Assembly (NCBI RefSeq): GCF_009604455.1
Contig: NZ_WEGL01000011.1
Location: 62,001-126,000 of the forward strand
DNA length: 64,000 nt
Direction of reading: 5' to 3'
Origin: Streptomyces sp. RB17
GTDB lineage: Bacteria; Actinomycetota; Actinomycetes; Streptomycetales; Streptomycetaceae
The position numbers and the translations under genes are program-made. Below, piece after piece: positions 35,798 to 43,606 of this stretch (its first letter is position 1; each line of letters begins with the position of its first letter). A model generated the notes under the pieces. It had not been told where the DNA came from. It saw only the letters and a list, made by a program, of their open reading frames with translations, and made no database searches.

Positions 35798-36520
35798 ATG
35801 AGTGCGGAGATGCCCCTGTCCGTCGGCCCCGACCCGGCCAGGCGCGGCACGCTTGCCGGGCGGATACGGCTGCTGGTCGCCGCGACCATCACCTACAACG
35901 CCGTCGAGGCGGCCGTCGCCCTCACGGCCGGGACCCTGGCTTCGTCCACCGCACTGATCGGCTTCGGCCTCGACTCCGTCATCGAGGTCTCCTCGGCCGC
36001 CACCGTCGCCTGGCAGTTCTCCGCGCGCGAGCACGCGGTGCGCGAGGCCCGGGAGAAGACCGCGTTGCGGATCATCGCGCTGTCGTTCTTCGCGCTCGCC
36101 GCCTACGTCACCGTCGATGCCGTACGGGCCCTGACCGCCACGGGTGAGGCCACGCGCTCCCTGCCCGGGATCGTGCTGGCTGCCCTCTCGCTCGTGGTCA
36201 TGCCGGTCCTGTCGGCGGCCCAGCGCCGCGCCGGGCGGGAACTCGGCTCGGCGTCCGCCGTGGCCGACTCCAAGCAGACACTGTTGTGCACGTACTTGTC
36301 GGCGGTGCTGCTGCTGGGCCTGGTAGCCAACGCCGTGTTCGGCTGGTCGTGGGCCGATCCGCTCGCGGCCCTGGTCATCGCCGCTGTCGCGGTGAAGGAG
36401 GGGCGCGACGCGTGGCGTGGGGAGGGGTGCTGTGCGGCCCCGGCGGCCGTCGCGCCGGGTGCGGGCCGGCGGGAGGCGGATGCCTGCGGCTGTGCTCCTG
36501 GGTGCGACTGCTGCCCTTGA
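35798..36520 (+). CDS. CDF-like cation efflux membrane protein with Cys-rich tail
   Basis: This 240-residue protein has five or six hydrophobic helices. The early segments ITYNAVEAAVALTAG and ALIGFGLDSVIEV match cation diffusion facilitators, whose helix-2 Asp binds metal. The C-terminal tail is unusually rich in cysteine (ACGCAPGCDCCP), suggesting a soft-metal binding end in place of the usual cytoplasmic ferredoxin-like domain. It forms an operon with the CmtR-like repressor immediately upstream. A likely role is export of zinc, cadmium or lead; the metal is inferred. Confidence 0.82.
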   Translation: MSAEMPLSVGPDPARRGTLAGRIRLLVAATITYNAVEAAVALTAGTLASSTALIGFGLDSVIEVSSAATVAWQFSAREHAVREAREKTALRIIALSFFALAAYVTVDAVRALTATGEATRSLPGIVLAALSLVVMPVLSAAQRRAGRELGSASAVADSKQTLLCTYLSAVLLLGLVANAVFGWSWADPLAALVIAAVAVKEGRDAWRGEGCCAAPAAVAPGAGRREADACGCAPGCDCCP

Positions 36521-36555
36521 TGGAGATCACTCCGGAAAGGGAGTGGCGTCGACGT

Positions 36556-37014
36556 TCACCGGTGCTCGTCCGCCGCTTGCCGTCGGGTGCAGTCCGGGCA
36601 CACCCCGGACAGCTCCACCGTGTGCCGGACGTTCGCGAACCCTGAGGTCTGTGCGATGGTGTCGGCCCAGTCCTCCACCGGGCCGGAGTCGACGGGGCGG
36701 CTCAGGCCGCAGTCGGTGCAGATGAGGTAGTGGCGGTGTTCGGGTCCCGGGCGGTAGCGGAAGAGGCGTTCACCGCTGGTGTCGCGCACCATGTCGGCCC
36801 GGCCGGCGGAGGCCAGGGCGGTCAGCGTGCGATAGACCGTGGACAGGCCGACCGGTGAGCCGGCGGCGGCGAGCTGGTTGTGGAGGGACTGGGCGCCGAC
36901 GAAGCCGTCGGCCCGGATGAGCGCCTCGACCACGGTGGTGCGTTGCTGGGTGAGGCGGCCGATCAGCGTGACGTCGTGCGACGGGGTGGGGGTGCACTGG
37001 TGGTCGGGTGCCAT
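36556..37014 (-). CDS. zur: Fur-family zinc uptake repressor
   Basis: This 152-residue Fur-family protein has a winged helix (LSTVYRTLTALASAG) followed by a dimer domain with the HRHYLICTDCG metal motif and two CxxC pairs (CTDC and CPDC) for structural zinc. It is the last gene of the zinc importer operon, 13 bp after the permease gene. This arrangement, znuACB plus zur, is the actinobacterial standard, so zinc rather than iron is the likely co-repressor. It should bind the five Zur-like boxes in this window. A second Fur-family paralogue is at 45914. Confidence 0.88.
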   Translation of the reverse strand: MAPDHQCTPTPSHDVTLIGRLTQQRTTVVEALIRADGFVGAQSLHNQLAAAGSPVGLSTVYRTLTALASAGRADMVRDTSGERLFRYRPGPEHRHYLICTDCGLSRPVDSGPVEDWADTIAQTSGFANVRHTVELSGVCPDCTRRQAADEHR

Positions 37015-37027
37015 CGGGTGCCTTCGC

Positions 37028-37897
37028 TCATGTGCCGGTGGGGACGGCGGTTCGCGTACGAGGACCGGGGGAGGGCCGTCGTATCAGGAAGGTGGCGGCG
37101 TACACGGCCGTGGCGGCGGCCATGATGGCGAAGCTCGGCGGCATCTTCGGCACCGCGTACGAGGCGAACAGCCCCGCCCACATCTCCAGCACCGCCAGGC
37201 CGGCGGAGAGGGCGAGCGCCCGGTAGGGGCGGTCGGTGAGCCGGATCGCGGCGCCGGCGGGGGCGGCGAGCAGGCCGAGCAGGAGCAGGGAGCCGACCGC
37301 CTGGGTGGCCTCGGCGGCGCTGATCCCGGCCAGGGCGAGGAAGCCGTACCCGAGCAGCCGGACCGGTACCCCGCGGGCCGCGGCCACGGCCTCGTCGAGC
37401 GTGGCGAACAGCAGCGGCCGGGCGATCAGCACCACCAGCAGGCCGACCCCGGCGGCCACCAGGGCGGCGACGACCGCGCTGCCGCGGGAGATGCCGAAGA
37501 CGGAGCCGAACAGGACGCTGACGCCGGCGGTGCCGTTGGTGGTGCTGCGCGAGGTCGTGTAGAGGGTGATGAAGAAGGCACCCAGGCCCAGGATCCAGGA
37601 GAAGACGCTCCCGATGACCACGTCGTCGGGCCGGGCCTTGCGGCCGAGGGTGCCGAAGAGCAGCGCCATGCCGATGGTGGCGGCGAACAGGCCCAGGCGC
37701 AGGTCGGCACCGAAGGCGAGAGCCGCCATCGCACCGGTGAAGGCGACATGGCTGAGCGCGTCGCCGGTGAAGACCTGGGCCCGCAGCACCAGGAAGTAGC
37801 CGACCAGTCCGCAGGCCGCGGCGATGGCGGTACCGGCGAGGAAGGCGTGCAGGAAGAACGGGTGGGACAACGGGGAGGCGGCGAGCAGCACGGTCAT
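37028..37897 (-). CDS. Zinc ABC transporter permease (second subunit)
   Basis: This 289-residue ABC-3 family permease has eight or nine hydrophobic helices. It contains RAQVFTGDALSHVAFTGA, the typical ABC-3 loop, and LLLLGLLAAPAGAA. Its start overlaps the stop of the other permease by 4 bp (ATGA). Two different permeases in one operon suggest a heterodimeric channel, as in AztB/MntCD-type systems. It transports zinc, or perhaps manganese, across the cytoplasmic membrane; zinc is preferred because of the Zur box and zur gene. Confidence 0.9.
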   Translation of the reverse strand: MTVLLAASPLSHPFFLHAFLAGTAIAAACGLVGYFLVLRAQVFTGDALSHVAFTGAMAALAFGADLRLGLFAATIGMALLFGTLGRKARPDDVVIGSVFSWILGLGAFFITLYTTSRSTTNGTAGVSVLFGSVFGISRGSAVVAALVAAGVGLLVVLIARPLLFATLDEAVAAARGVPVRLLGYGFLALAGISAAEATQAVGSLLLLGLLAAPAGAAIRLTDRPYRALALSAGLAVLEMWAGLFASYAVPKMPPSFAIMAAATAVYAATFLIRRPSPGPRTRTAVPTGT

Positions 37898-38805
37898 GCG
37901 ACCACCTCCTTGGCAGTGGGTACGGCGCCGGCCCGGGAGCGACCGAGTACCTCGCGCAGCGAGCGCCGGCCCAGGGCGAGCAGGTAGCCGGCGAAGGCGA
38001 TGGTCGTCACGAAGAAGCCCAGGGGGTAGGGCGAGTAGTAGGCGGCCGTCAGCCCCAGCCAGGTGGCGGCGAAGGCCAGCACGATGGCCAGGGTCAGGCT
38101 CAACGCCGGGCGGGCGGTGAGGACTTGCGCGGTGGCGGCCGGGATCACCATGAGGGCGAAGACCAGGAGGGTCCCGGTGATCTGGCTCGCCTCGGCGGTG
38201 GCCGCACCGAGCAGGACGAGGAAGACCACCGACAGGGCGCGGACCGGCACCCCGCGCCCCCCGGCCACCTGCGGGTCGACGGACGCGAACAGCAGCGGCC
38301 GTCCGATCAGTGCCAGCACCGCGAGCACCACCGCGCCGACCACCGTCAGCACGGTCACCTGGGAGGAGGTGATCCCCAGGAAGGTGCCGAAGAGGATGGT
38401 CTGGGGACCCTCCAGGAGCCCCCGGTACAGAGCGGTGAACAGGAACCCGGACGCGAGCAGGAACGCCTGTACGGTCCCGGTCAGCGCCGACTCCTCGTGC
38501 TCACCGCCGCCCCGCAGGGCCGCGATGACCAGTGCAGAGGCCACGCACAGCGTGAAGTAGCCGTAGACCGCGCTGAACCCGAGCAGGAGCGCCCCGGCGG
38601 CGCCGGGGAAGGCGACCGCGGAGACGGTGTGCGCGGCGAACGTCTGCCGGCGCAGCACCACGAACCACCCCACGACCGCGGAGACCACGGCCACGACCGC
38701 GCCCGCGCGGAACGCGTTCACCATGAACGGGTACGACCACATCTCCTGGAAGTCGGCCAGGAGGTTCCACGACCAGACCGGTGCCGCCGTCTCAGCGAGC
38801 GTCAT
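37894..38805 (-). CDS. znuB: Zinc ABC transporter permease (first subunit)
   Basis: This 303-residue ABC-3 permease has eight or more helices and the motif RRQTFAAHTVSAVAFPGA, the counterpart of the same loop in its partner. The LLVFALMVIPAATAQ helix is also typical. It overlaps the ATPase gene by 14 bp and the second permease by 4 bp. It is part of the 40720-to-36556 operon: binding protein, ATPase, two permeases, Zur. Confidence 0.9.
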   Translation of the reverse strand: MTLAETAAPVWSWNLLADFQEMWSYPFMVNAFRAGAVVAVVSAVVGWFVVLRRQTFAAHTVSAVAFPGAAGALLLGFSAVYGYFTLCVASALVIAALRGGGEHEESALTGTVQAFLLASGFLFTALYRGLLEGPQTILFGTFLGITSSQVTVLTVVGAVVLAVLALIGRPLLFASVDPQVAGGRGVPVRALSVVFLVLLGAATAEASQITGTLLVFALMVIPAATAQVLTARPALSLTLAIVLAFAATWLGLTAAYYSPYPLGFFVTTIAFAGYLLALGRRSLREVLGRSRAGAVPTAKEVVA

Positions 38806-39733
38806 GACCGCTCCCCGGGGTCTCGTGCCGGTCGGTGTGCACGGCGGGCGCCTCCGGCTGGCCCACGACGACCAGCCGTCCGTCCGAGGTCCGCAGCACC
38901 TCGACCGGTGTGCCGTACAGCCGGGTCAGCGTCTCCGAAGTGATGACTTCCACCGGAGTGCCGGTGGCGGCCCCGCCCTCGGCCAGGTACACCACCCGGT
39001 CCAGGTGGTGGAGGATCGGGTTCACGTCATGGGCGACCATGACCACCGAGACACCCTCGTGGTGGCAGATCCGCCCGATCAGCGCCGCGACGGCACTCTG
39101 GTTGGGCAGGTCGAGACTGTCCAACGGCTCGTCCAGCAGCAGCAGTTCGGGCCTGCGGACCAGTGCCTGGGCGATCAGCAGCCGCTGCTGCTCGCCGCCG
39201 GAGCACTGCCCGATCGGCCGGTGTGCGTACGCCGACGCCCCGACCAGCTCGATCACCTCGTCCACCCGCGCGCGGGCGGCCCGCCGACGCGCACTCGGGA
39301 ACGGCAGCGGCACCCCCCACCGGTCGCCGTCCAGGCCCATGCGCACCACATCCACGCCGCGGATCCGCAGGTTGGCGTCGAAGCTGCGGCGCTGCGGCAG
39401 ATAACCGATGCGGTCGTTGGCCTGCCCGGGGCGGGCCCCGAGCACCTGAACCTCACCGGCCGCCGCGGGCAGCGCGCCCAGCAGGACCTTGATCATGGTG
39501 GACTTGCCGACGCCGTTGGGGCCGAGCACGGCGGTGAACTCGCCGGCCCCGATGCGAAGGTCCACGCCCGACCACAGCGTCCGGCCGCCGACCCGCACGG
39601 CGGTCCCGCGCAGGGCGACCACCGGATCGCTCCCCGTTCCTGTGGCCGTGTCGTGCCCCCCGCTTCGGCGGCCGGGGACGGGGTGGCCGCTGGTGTGTGT
39701 GACGGCTTCGCGGGCCTTCGCTATCGGGTTCAT
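38792..39733 (-). CDS. znuC: Zinc ABC transporter ATP-binding protein
   Basis: This 313-residue ABC ATPase has Walker A GPNGVGKST, signature CSGGEQQR (Cys in place of the usual Leu), Walker B LLLLDEPLDSLD and the switch histidine in VVMVAHDV. The N-terminal 35 residues are a disordered extension and the last 60 a family-specific tail. It powers zinc import with the two permeases. ATG 39733 is the first in frame and lies 9 bp after the binding-protein stop. Confidence 0.93.
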   Translation of the reverse strand: MNPIAKAREAVTHTSGHPVPGRRSGGHDTATGTGSDPVVALRGTAVRVGGRTLWSGVDLRIGAGEFTAVLGPNGVGKSTMIKVLLGALPAAAGEVQVLGARPGQANDRIGYLPQRRSFDANLRIRGVDVVRMGLDGDRWGVPLPFPSARRRAARARVDEVIELVGASAYAHRPIGQCSGGEQQRLLIAQALVRRPELLLLDEPLDSLDLPNQSAVAALIGRICHHEGVSVVMVAHDVNPILHHLDRVVYLAEGGAATGTPVEVITSETLTRLYGTPVEVLRTSDGRLVVVGQPEAPAVHTDRHETPGSGHDAR

Positions 39734-39742
39734 GGCTTCAGC

Positions 39743-40720
39743 TCACTTCCCGGTGGCCTTGGCCAGGGCCTGCTCGATGCCCTGCAGCTGGGTGGTCTGC
39801 CACTGCTGGAAGGTGGCCCCGGCGGGGGTGAGGGTCTCGGTGACGGTCGCGACCGGGATGCCCTGTGCCTTGGCCTCCTTGACCTGCGCCTGCACGTCCG
39901 GTGTGGAGTTCTGGGAGTTGTAGACGTAGATCTTGATCTTCTTGTTCTTGATCTGCTGGTCGATGGTGGCCTTGTCCTTGGCCGTGGGGTCGGAGCCCTC
40001 GCTCATCGCGTCCAGGAACGTCTCCGGGGTGAGCATCTTCAGCCCCAGGCCGTCGGCGAGCGGGGTGACGATGGACTCGGAAGCACCGATCGGGGTTCCG
40101 GCGTACTTCGCCTTGATGTCGGTGATGAGCTTGTTGTAATCGCCGAGCGTCTTGGTCTCGAAGGTCGTCTTCTGCTGGTCGAAATAGGAGGCGTCGGCCG
40201 GGTCGATCTTCTTGTAGTCGGCGGTGATCTTCTCGATGACCTGGTGGACGTTGTCCGGGGAGTACCAGCGGTGCGGGTTGCCGCCCGGCTTGATGCCGAC
40301 CAGGTCGCCGATCTTGAGCTGGGTGCGTCCGCTGCCGGGGTTGGCGGCCAGCAGCTTGTCGGCCCAGGCGTCGTAGCCGATGCCGTTGACGATCGTGTAC
40401 TGGGCGCCGGCCACGGTGCGGGCGTCGGCCGCCGTCGGCTCGTAGTCGTGGGGGTCGGCATCCGGGTTGTTGATGATGCTGGTCACCTTCACGTGGCTGC
40501 CGCCGAGCTGGGAGGCGATGCTGCCCCAGAAGTTCTCCGCCGCCGCCACCTGGATCGTCTTGCCCGAGCCGCTGCCGCTGCCGGTCGCGGCGGTGTCGGT
40601 GGTGTGCGAGGAGGAGGTCGAGCAGGCCGTCGCCGTCACGGCCGTCAGGGCGGCCGTCGCGGTGACCAGTGCGATCCTCGCGGACGGCCGGGCGGAACGG
40701 GAGGCGGGAGCGGTGGACAT
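39743..40720 (-). CDS. znuA: Zinc ABC transporter substrate-binding lipoprotein
   Basis: This 325-residue cluster A-I (ZnuA-type) binding protein has a signal with a T-A-C lipobox (residues ~31-33). Metal ligands fit the His of ADPHDYEP, a second His in GNPHRWYS, and a downstream Glu/Asp in place of the third and fourth ligands. It lacks the long His-rich loop of E. coli ZnuA. It captures zinc at the membrane surface and delivers it to the permeases. GGAG precedes ATG 40720. A near-perfect Zur box lies 75-89 bp upstream of the start. Confidence 0.9.
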   Translation of the reverse strand: MSTAPASRSARPSARIALVTATAALTAVTATACSTSSSHTTDTAATGSGSGSGKTIQVAAAENFWGSIASQLGGSHVKVTSIINNPDADPHDYEPTAADARTVAGAQYTIVNGIGYDAWADKLLAANPGSGRTQLKIGDLVGIKPGGNPHRWYSPDNVHQVIEKITADYKKIDPADASYFDQQKTTFETKTLGDYNKLITDIKAKYAGTPIGASESIVTPLADGLGLKMLTPETFLDAMSEGSDPTAKDKATIDQQIKNKKIKIYVYNSQNSTPDVQAQVKEAKAQGIPVATVTETLTPAGATFQQWQTTQLQGIEQALAKATGK

Positions 40721-40794
40721 GCGGAACTCCTTAGGGCGATGCCGGACGCGCGCTGCACACGCGTCGGCCGTGTGGCGACACCTTCGACGCTAGA

Positions 40795-40809
40795 TGGAAA
40801 TGATTTTCA
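40795..40809. promoter_or_regulatory. Zur box upstream of znuA
   Basis: TGGAAATGATTTTCA differs from the Streptomyces Zur consensus TGAAAATGATTTTCA at one base. This is the strongest of the five sites in the window. It would repress the whole importer operon, including zur, in zinc-replete cells. Confidence 0.85.
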
Positions 40810-40903
40810 GATCAATCCCACATGAAAACCGTTGCCATCTCTTGACCGTGCGTACGACCGCTCGGGAGCGTGGGCGCGATCCACCGACCCCGCCGTCAGT
40901 GGT

Positions 40904-41296
40904 TCAGCAGTCGCGGAACTCCGGCGACTGGTTGAGGATCTGAGCGCGCAGGGAGGTGAAGCGGGTGTGGGTGGCGCCGCCGCGCGCCTCGGGGCGGAAG
41001 GCGGCGACGCGGTGGCAGTTCTGGAAGGCGAGGGCGATGCCGAAGTGCCGTTCCAGGCTGCCGCGGATGGCGTCGCTGGAGAGGGCGCGCAGCAGCTGGC
41101 CGCGCTCCCTCTCGGAGGGAGGCGGAGTCTGGTTGTCGGCGAACTCGGCGGTGCTGGACCGCAGTTCATCCGCCAGGCGGGCGATGAGGTCGTAGGCGTA
41201 CGGCAGGGAGGTGCGCACCGTTTCCACGAAGTCCCGCTCCCGTACCTCGCCGTTCTCGGCTTCGGCGAGCAGCTGCGGGGAGACGTCGAGTGACAT
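40904..41296 (-). CDS. SCO5389-family-like protein
   Basis: This 130-residue soluble protein starts MSLDVSPQLLAEAENGEV and ends with a conserved-looking LNQSPEFRDC. From memory it closely resembles the SCO5389 family of Streptomyces, whose function is unknown. FADNQTPPPSERERGQLLRAL and HFGIALAFQNCHRVA are the most distinctive parts. It lies 53 bp downstream of the CooC-like ATPase gene, and both follow a Zur-like box. If the main SCO5389 copy lies elsewhere, this would be a zinc-starvation paralogue. Confidence 0.68.
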   Translation of the reverse strand: MSLDVSPQLLAEAENGEVRERDFVETVRTSLPYAYDLIARLADELRSSTAEFADNQTPPPSERERGQLLRALSSDAIRGSLERHFGIALAFQNCHRVAAFRPEARGGATHTRFTSLRAQILNQSPEFRDC

Positions 41297-41349
41297 GAAG
41301 GGCTGTCCTGTTCTCTTGCTCTGGGGTTCTGGTCGTGAGGGGGTGGGGA

Positions 41350-42309
41350 TCAGGCGTGGGCGGTCAGTGCTGCCGGGCCGTGCCGGAAGTCCGGGTCGAC
41401 CAGGGTGGCGAGGTCCTGGCCGGTGGCCTCGTCGGCCCAGGCGGCGGCGTTGCGCAGATGGAACTCCACGGCGTGTTTCTGGAAGGCCGCCCAGTCCTTG
41501 GGGCGGGCGTCCACGGTCGTGCGCAGCAGGTCAAGGGTGCGGGTGTTGTGCGCCTCCAACTCCCCGTGGCCGCGGCCCTGTTCCTGGGCGCGTACGTAGG
41601 AGGACTGCTCGCAGTGGGCGAGCAGGTCCTCGCCGACGTGCTCCTTGAGGAAGAGCAGGTCGTCCTCGCCGGTGACCTTGTTGCCGACCACGCCGACCGG
41701 GACGCCGAACTCGGCCGCGTGGTCCCGGTACTGGCGGTATACCGAGACGCTCTTGCGGGTCGGTTCCACGACCAGGAAGGTCATGTCGAAGCGGGTGAAC
41801 AGGCCGGAGGCGAAGGCGTCGGCGCCGGCGGTCATGTCGACGACGACGTACTCGCCGGGGCCGTCCACGAGATGGTTGAGATACAGCTCGACCGCGCCGA
41901 GTTTGGAGTGGTAGCAGGCCACGCCGAGATCGCTCTCGTCGAAGGCGCCGGTGACCATGAGCGGGACGCCGCCGACCTCCTGGACGTGAGGGCCGTGGAC
42001 CTCGTCGTCGCCGAGCAGCCGCAGCAGCCGGGAGCCACGTCCGGGCGGGGTCGTCTTGACCATGGCCTCGCGGGACGGGATCCGTGGGTTGCTGCCCCGC
42101 AGATAGTCCTTGATCTCGCCCGTGCGCGCGCTGAGCGGCGGCGCGGCGAAGACCTCGTCCTCGTCGAGGCCGAGTGCGTGGGCCAGGTGCTGGTTGATGT
42201 CGCCGTCGATCGCGACGACCGGCGCGCCCGAGTGCGCCAGGTGACGGGAGAAGAGGGCCGACAGGGTCGTCTTGCCACTGCCGCCCTTGCCGACGAAGGC
42301 AACACGCAT
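41350..42309 (-). CDS. CooC/MinD-type P-loop ATPase
   Basis: This 319-residue protein has a deviant Walker A, GKGGSGKTTL, at residues 7-16 and a DGDIN switch segment. The layout is typical of the SIMIBI class and closest to CooC-type nickel-insertion ATPases and their relatives. VVVDMTAGADAF and NKVTGEDD form the later nucleotide motifs. It probably dimerises on ATP and either delivers a metal or remodels a partner. Because it is preceded by a Zur-like box, a role in metal allocation under zinc starvation is likely. GGGAGTGG precedes the ATG. Confidence 0.85.
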   Translation of the reverse strand: MRVAFVGKGGSGKTTLSALFSRHLAHSGAPVVAIDGDINQHLAHALGLDEDEVFAAPPLSARTGEIKDYLRGSNPRIPSREAMVKTTPPGRGSRLLRLLGDDEVHGPHVQEVGGVPLMVTGAFDESDLGVACYHSKLGAVELYLNHLVDGPGEYVVVDMTAGADAFASGLFTRFDMTFLVVEPTRKSVSVYRQYRDHAAEFGVPVGVVGNKVTGEDDLLFLKEHVGEDLLAHCEQSSYVRAQEQGRGHGELEAHNTRTLDLLRTTVDARPKDWAAFQKHAVEFHLRNAAAWADEATGQDLATLVDPDFRHGPAALTAHA

Positions 42310-42328
42310 GGCTAGCCACTCCCTGTAT

Positions 42329-42343
42329 TGAAAATGGATGTCA
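42329..42343. promoter_or_regulatory. Zur box upstream of the CooC-like ATPase gene
   Basis: TGAAAATGGATGTCA matches the Zur consensus at 12 of 15 positions, including both TGA/TCA ends. It is 20 bp upstream of ATG 42309 and 134 bp upstream of the divergent gene at 42477. Confidence 0.7.
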
Positions 42344-42476
42344 TGAGCATAGGCTGGTGGTGCGGCCGGGTGCTGTCAAATCAGCGGAGCGTCAACTTGC
42401 CGACTGTTGCGGCGTGTTGGGGCTCCCTCGGCGGCAGACAGGGGATCCCTTTCACTCATACGGAGGAGACGCGGAG

Positions 42477-42857
42477 ATGAGCGATACCGCAGGTGGCCGT
42501 CAGAGCTGCCCTTTCACCCTCGTGGTCTGCGGCTCATGCCGTGCCGCCGCGAGGGGGCGGGTGATGGACGGGCTGCGACGTGCGGTCCGGGAGTGCCCGC
42601 ACGGGGTGATGGTCTCCACCGGTTGCCTCGGGAGGGTGCTGCACTGCCGCAGGGGCCGCGGGCTGCACGCCGCCGTGCAGCCGTGTGGGGTCGACCGCGC
42701 GCCCACTGGGGCCGTCGTACGCCTCGGGCCGCTGGTGACGGAAGCCGACGCCGAGGCGGTCGGGGCGTGGCTGAGGGCCGGGATGCCCGACGACGGCACG
42801 CTGCCGGACCGGCTCCGCGCGGCCCCGGCGCCGCAGCAGGTCGCCCGCCTCAACTGA
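42477..42857 (+). CDS. Small (2Fe-2S) ferredoxin-like protein
   Basis: This 126-residue protein has TLVVCGSCR near the N-terminus and TGCLGRVLHC about 30 residues later, the cysteine layout of thioredoxin-fold [2Fe-2S] ferredoxins. It shares the opening CPFTLVVC / CTLVVC segment with the ferredoxin-like gene at 43205, so the two are paralogues. GGAGGAGACGCGGAG lies just before the ATG. Its 3' end overlaps the convergent ArsR gene by 8 bp. A role in electron transfer or metal binding is likely; the partner is unknown. Confidence 0.72.
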   Translation: MSDTAGGRQSCPFTLVVCGSCRAAARGRVMDGLRRAVRECPHGVMVSTGCLGRVLHCRRGRGLHAAVQPCGVDRAPTGAVVRLGPLVTEADAEAVGAWLRAGMPDDGTLPDRLRAAPAPQQVARLN

Positions 42858-43218
42858 CGGGCTGGTCGCGCACGCCGAGGCGCAGGTGCTCGATGTGGTG
42901 GACGGCCTGGTCGAGGAGTTGGGCGACGTGGTCGTCGTAGAGGCTGTAGACGATGCGGCGGCCGTCGCGGCGGCCGGTGACCAGGCCGAGGGCGCGCAGC
43001 AGGCGCAGTTGGTGGGAGACGGCGGACTGCTCCATGCCGACGGCGGAGGCGAGTTCGCCGACGGGGTGGGGGCGCTGCCGGAGGGTGGTGAGGATCAGCA
43101 GGCGGGACGGGGTGGCCAGGGCCTGGAGCGTGGTGGCGACGGAGGCGGCGGTGGCTTCGTCGAGCCGGGCGGCCGCGAGGACGTCGCGGCCGCCGGCGTC
43201 GAGGTCATCGGCGTGCAC
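42850..43218 (-). CDS. ArsR-family zinc/cobalt sensor with CzrA-type site
   Basis: This 122-residue winged-helix repressor has SAVGMEQSAVSHQLRLLRALG as its DNA-reading helix pair and DGRRIVYSLYD as the wing. The last helix contains D-x-H-x10-H-x-x-H (in DDHVAQLLDQAVHHIEH), exactly the alpha-5 zinc site of CzrA and SmtB. It should leave DNA when zinc or cobalt binds. It is the last gene of a six-gene operon behind a Zur box, and overlaps the ferredoxin-like gene by 14 bp. Its own target is not visible nearby. The start is GTG 43218. Confidence 0.82.
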   Translation of the reverse strand: MHADDLDAGGRDVLAAARLDEATAASVATTLQALATPSRLLILTTLRQRPHPVGELASAVGMEQSAVSHQLRLLRALGLVTGRRDGRRIVYSLYDDHVAQLLDQAVHHIEHLRLGVRDQPVS

Positions 43219-43606
43219 GGGCGCGGGCCTCGCGCGGCGGGCGGATGAACTGGAGGGCCAGGGCGGCCGGCGGTTCGGCGATGCCCGGTCCGCCCTGCGC
43301 TGCCCAGCGCAGCAGGTCGTCCGTGCTGTCGTCGTCCAGCGCGAAGCCCACCCAGACGGCGTGGGCCCCGGACCGGCGCCCGGCGGTGGAGGGCTGGACG
43401 ACGATGACATTGGCCTGGTCGCAGGGGCCGAGGCAGTCCGTCGTACGGACCTGGAAGCCGTGCTCTGCCGCGCCGGCGCGCAGCCGGTCCAGTTGCCAGG
43501 CGTGGTCGGTGCCACGGTGCTTGCGGGGGTTGCCGCAGCAGCAGCCCCGGCACACGACGAGCGTGCAGGGGCGGGGAGTTGCCGCCCGGATCACGGAGCG
43601 GTTCAC
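43205..43606 (-). CDS. (2Fe-2S) ferredoxin-like protein
   Basis: This 133-residue protein has the four-cysteine pattern of thioredoxin-like ferredoxins: CTLVVCRGCCCGN near the N-terminus and TTDCLGPCDQANV further on. The C-terminus contains HAVWVGFALDDD. The start GTG at 43606 overlaps the WD40 gene stop by 4 bp, and its end overlaps the ArsR gene. Similar small ferredoxins sit next to cobalt or zinc chaperone genes in actinobacteria. It is a paralogue of the gene at 42477. Confidence 0.75.
   Translation of the reverse strand: MNRSVIRAATPRPCTLVVCRGCCCGNPRKHRGTDHAWQLDRLRAGAAEHGFQVRTTDCLGPCDQANVIVVQPSTAGRRSGAHAVWVGFALDDDSTDDLLRWAAQGGPGIAEPPAALALQFIRPPREARARARR

Noticed and set aside
40823..40837. 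Second Zur-like site (TGAAAACC...TTGCCA) next to the box at 40795
   Set aside because: Only the left half fits and the palindrome is weak. It could add a half-site, but I cannot support it as a separate box.
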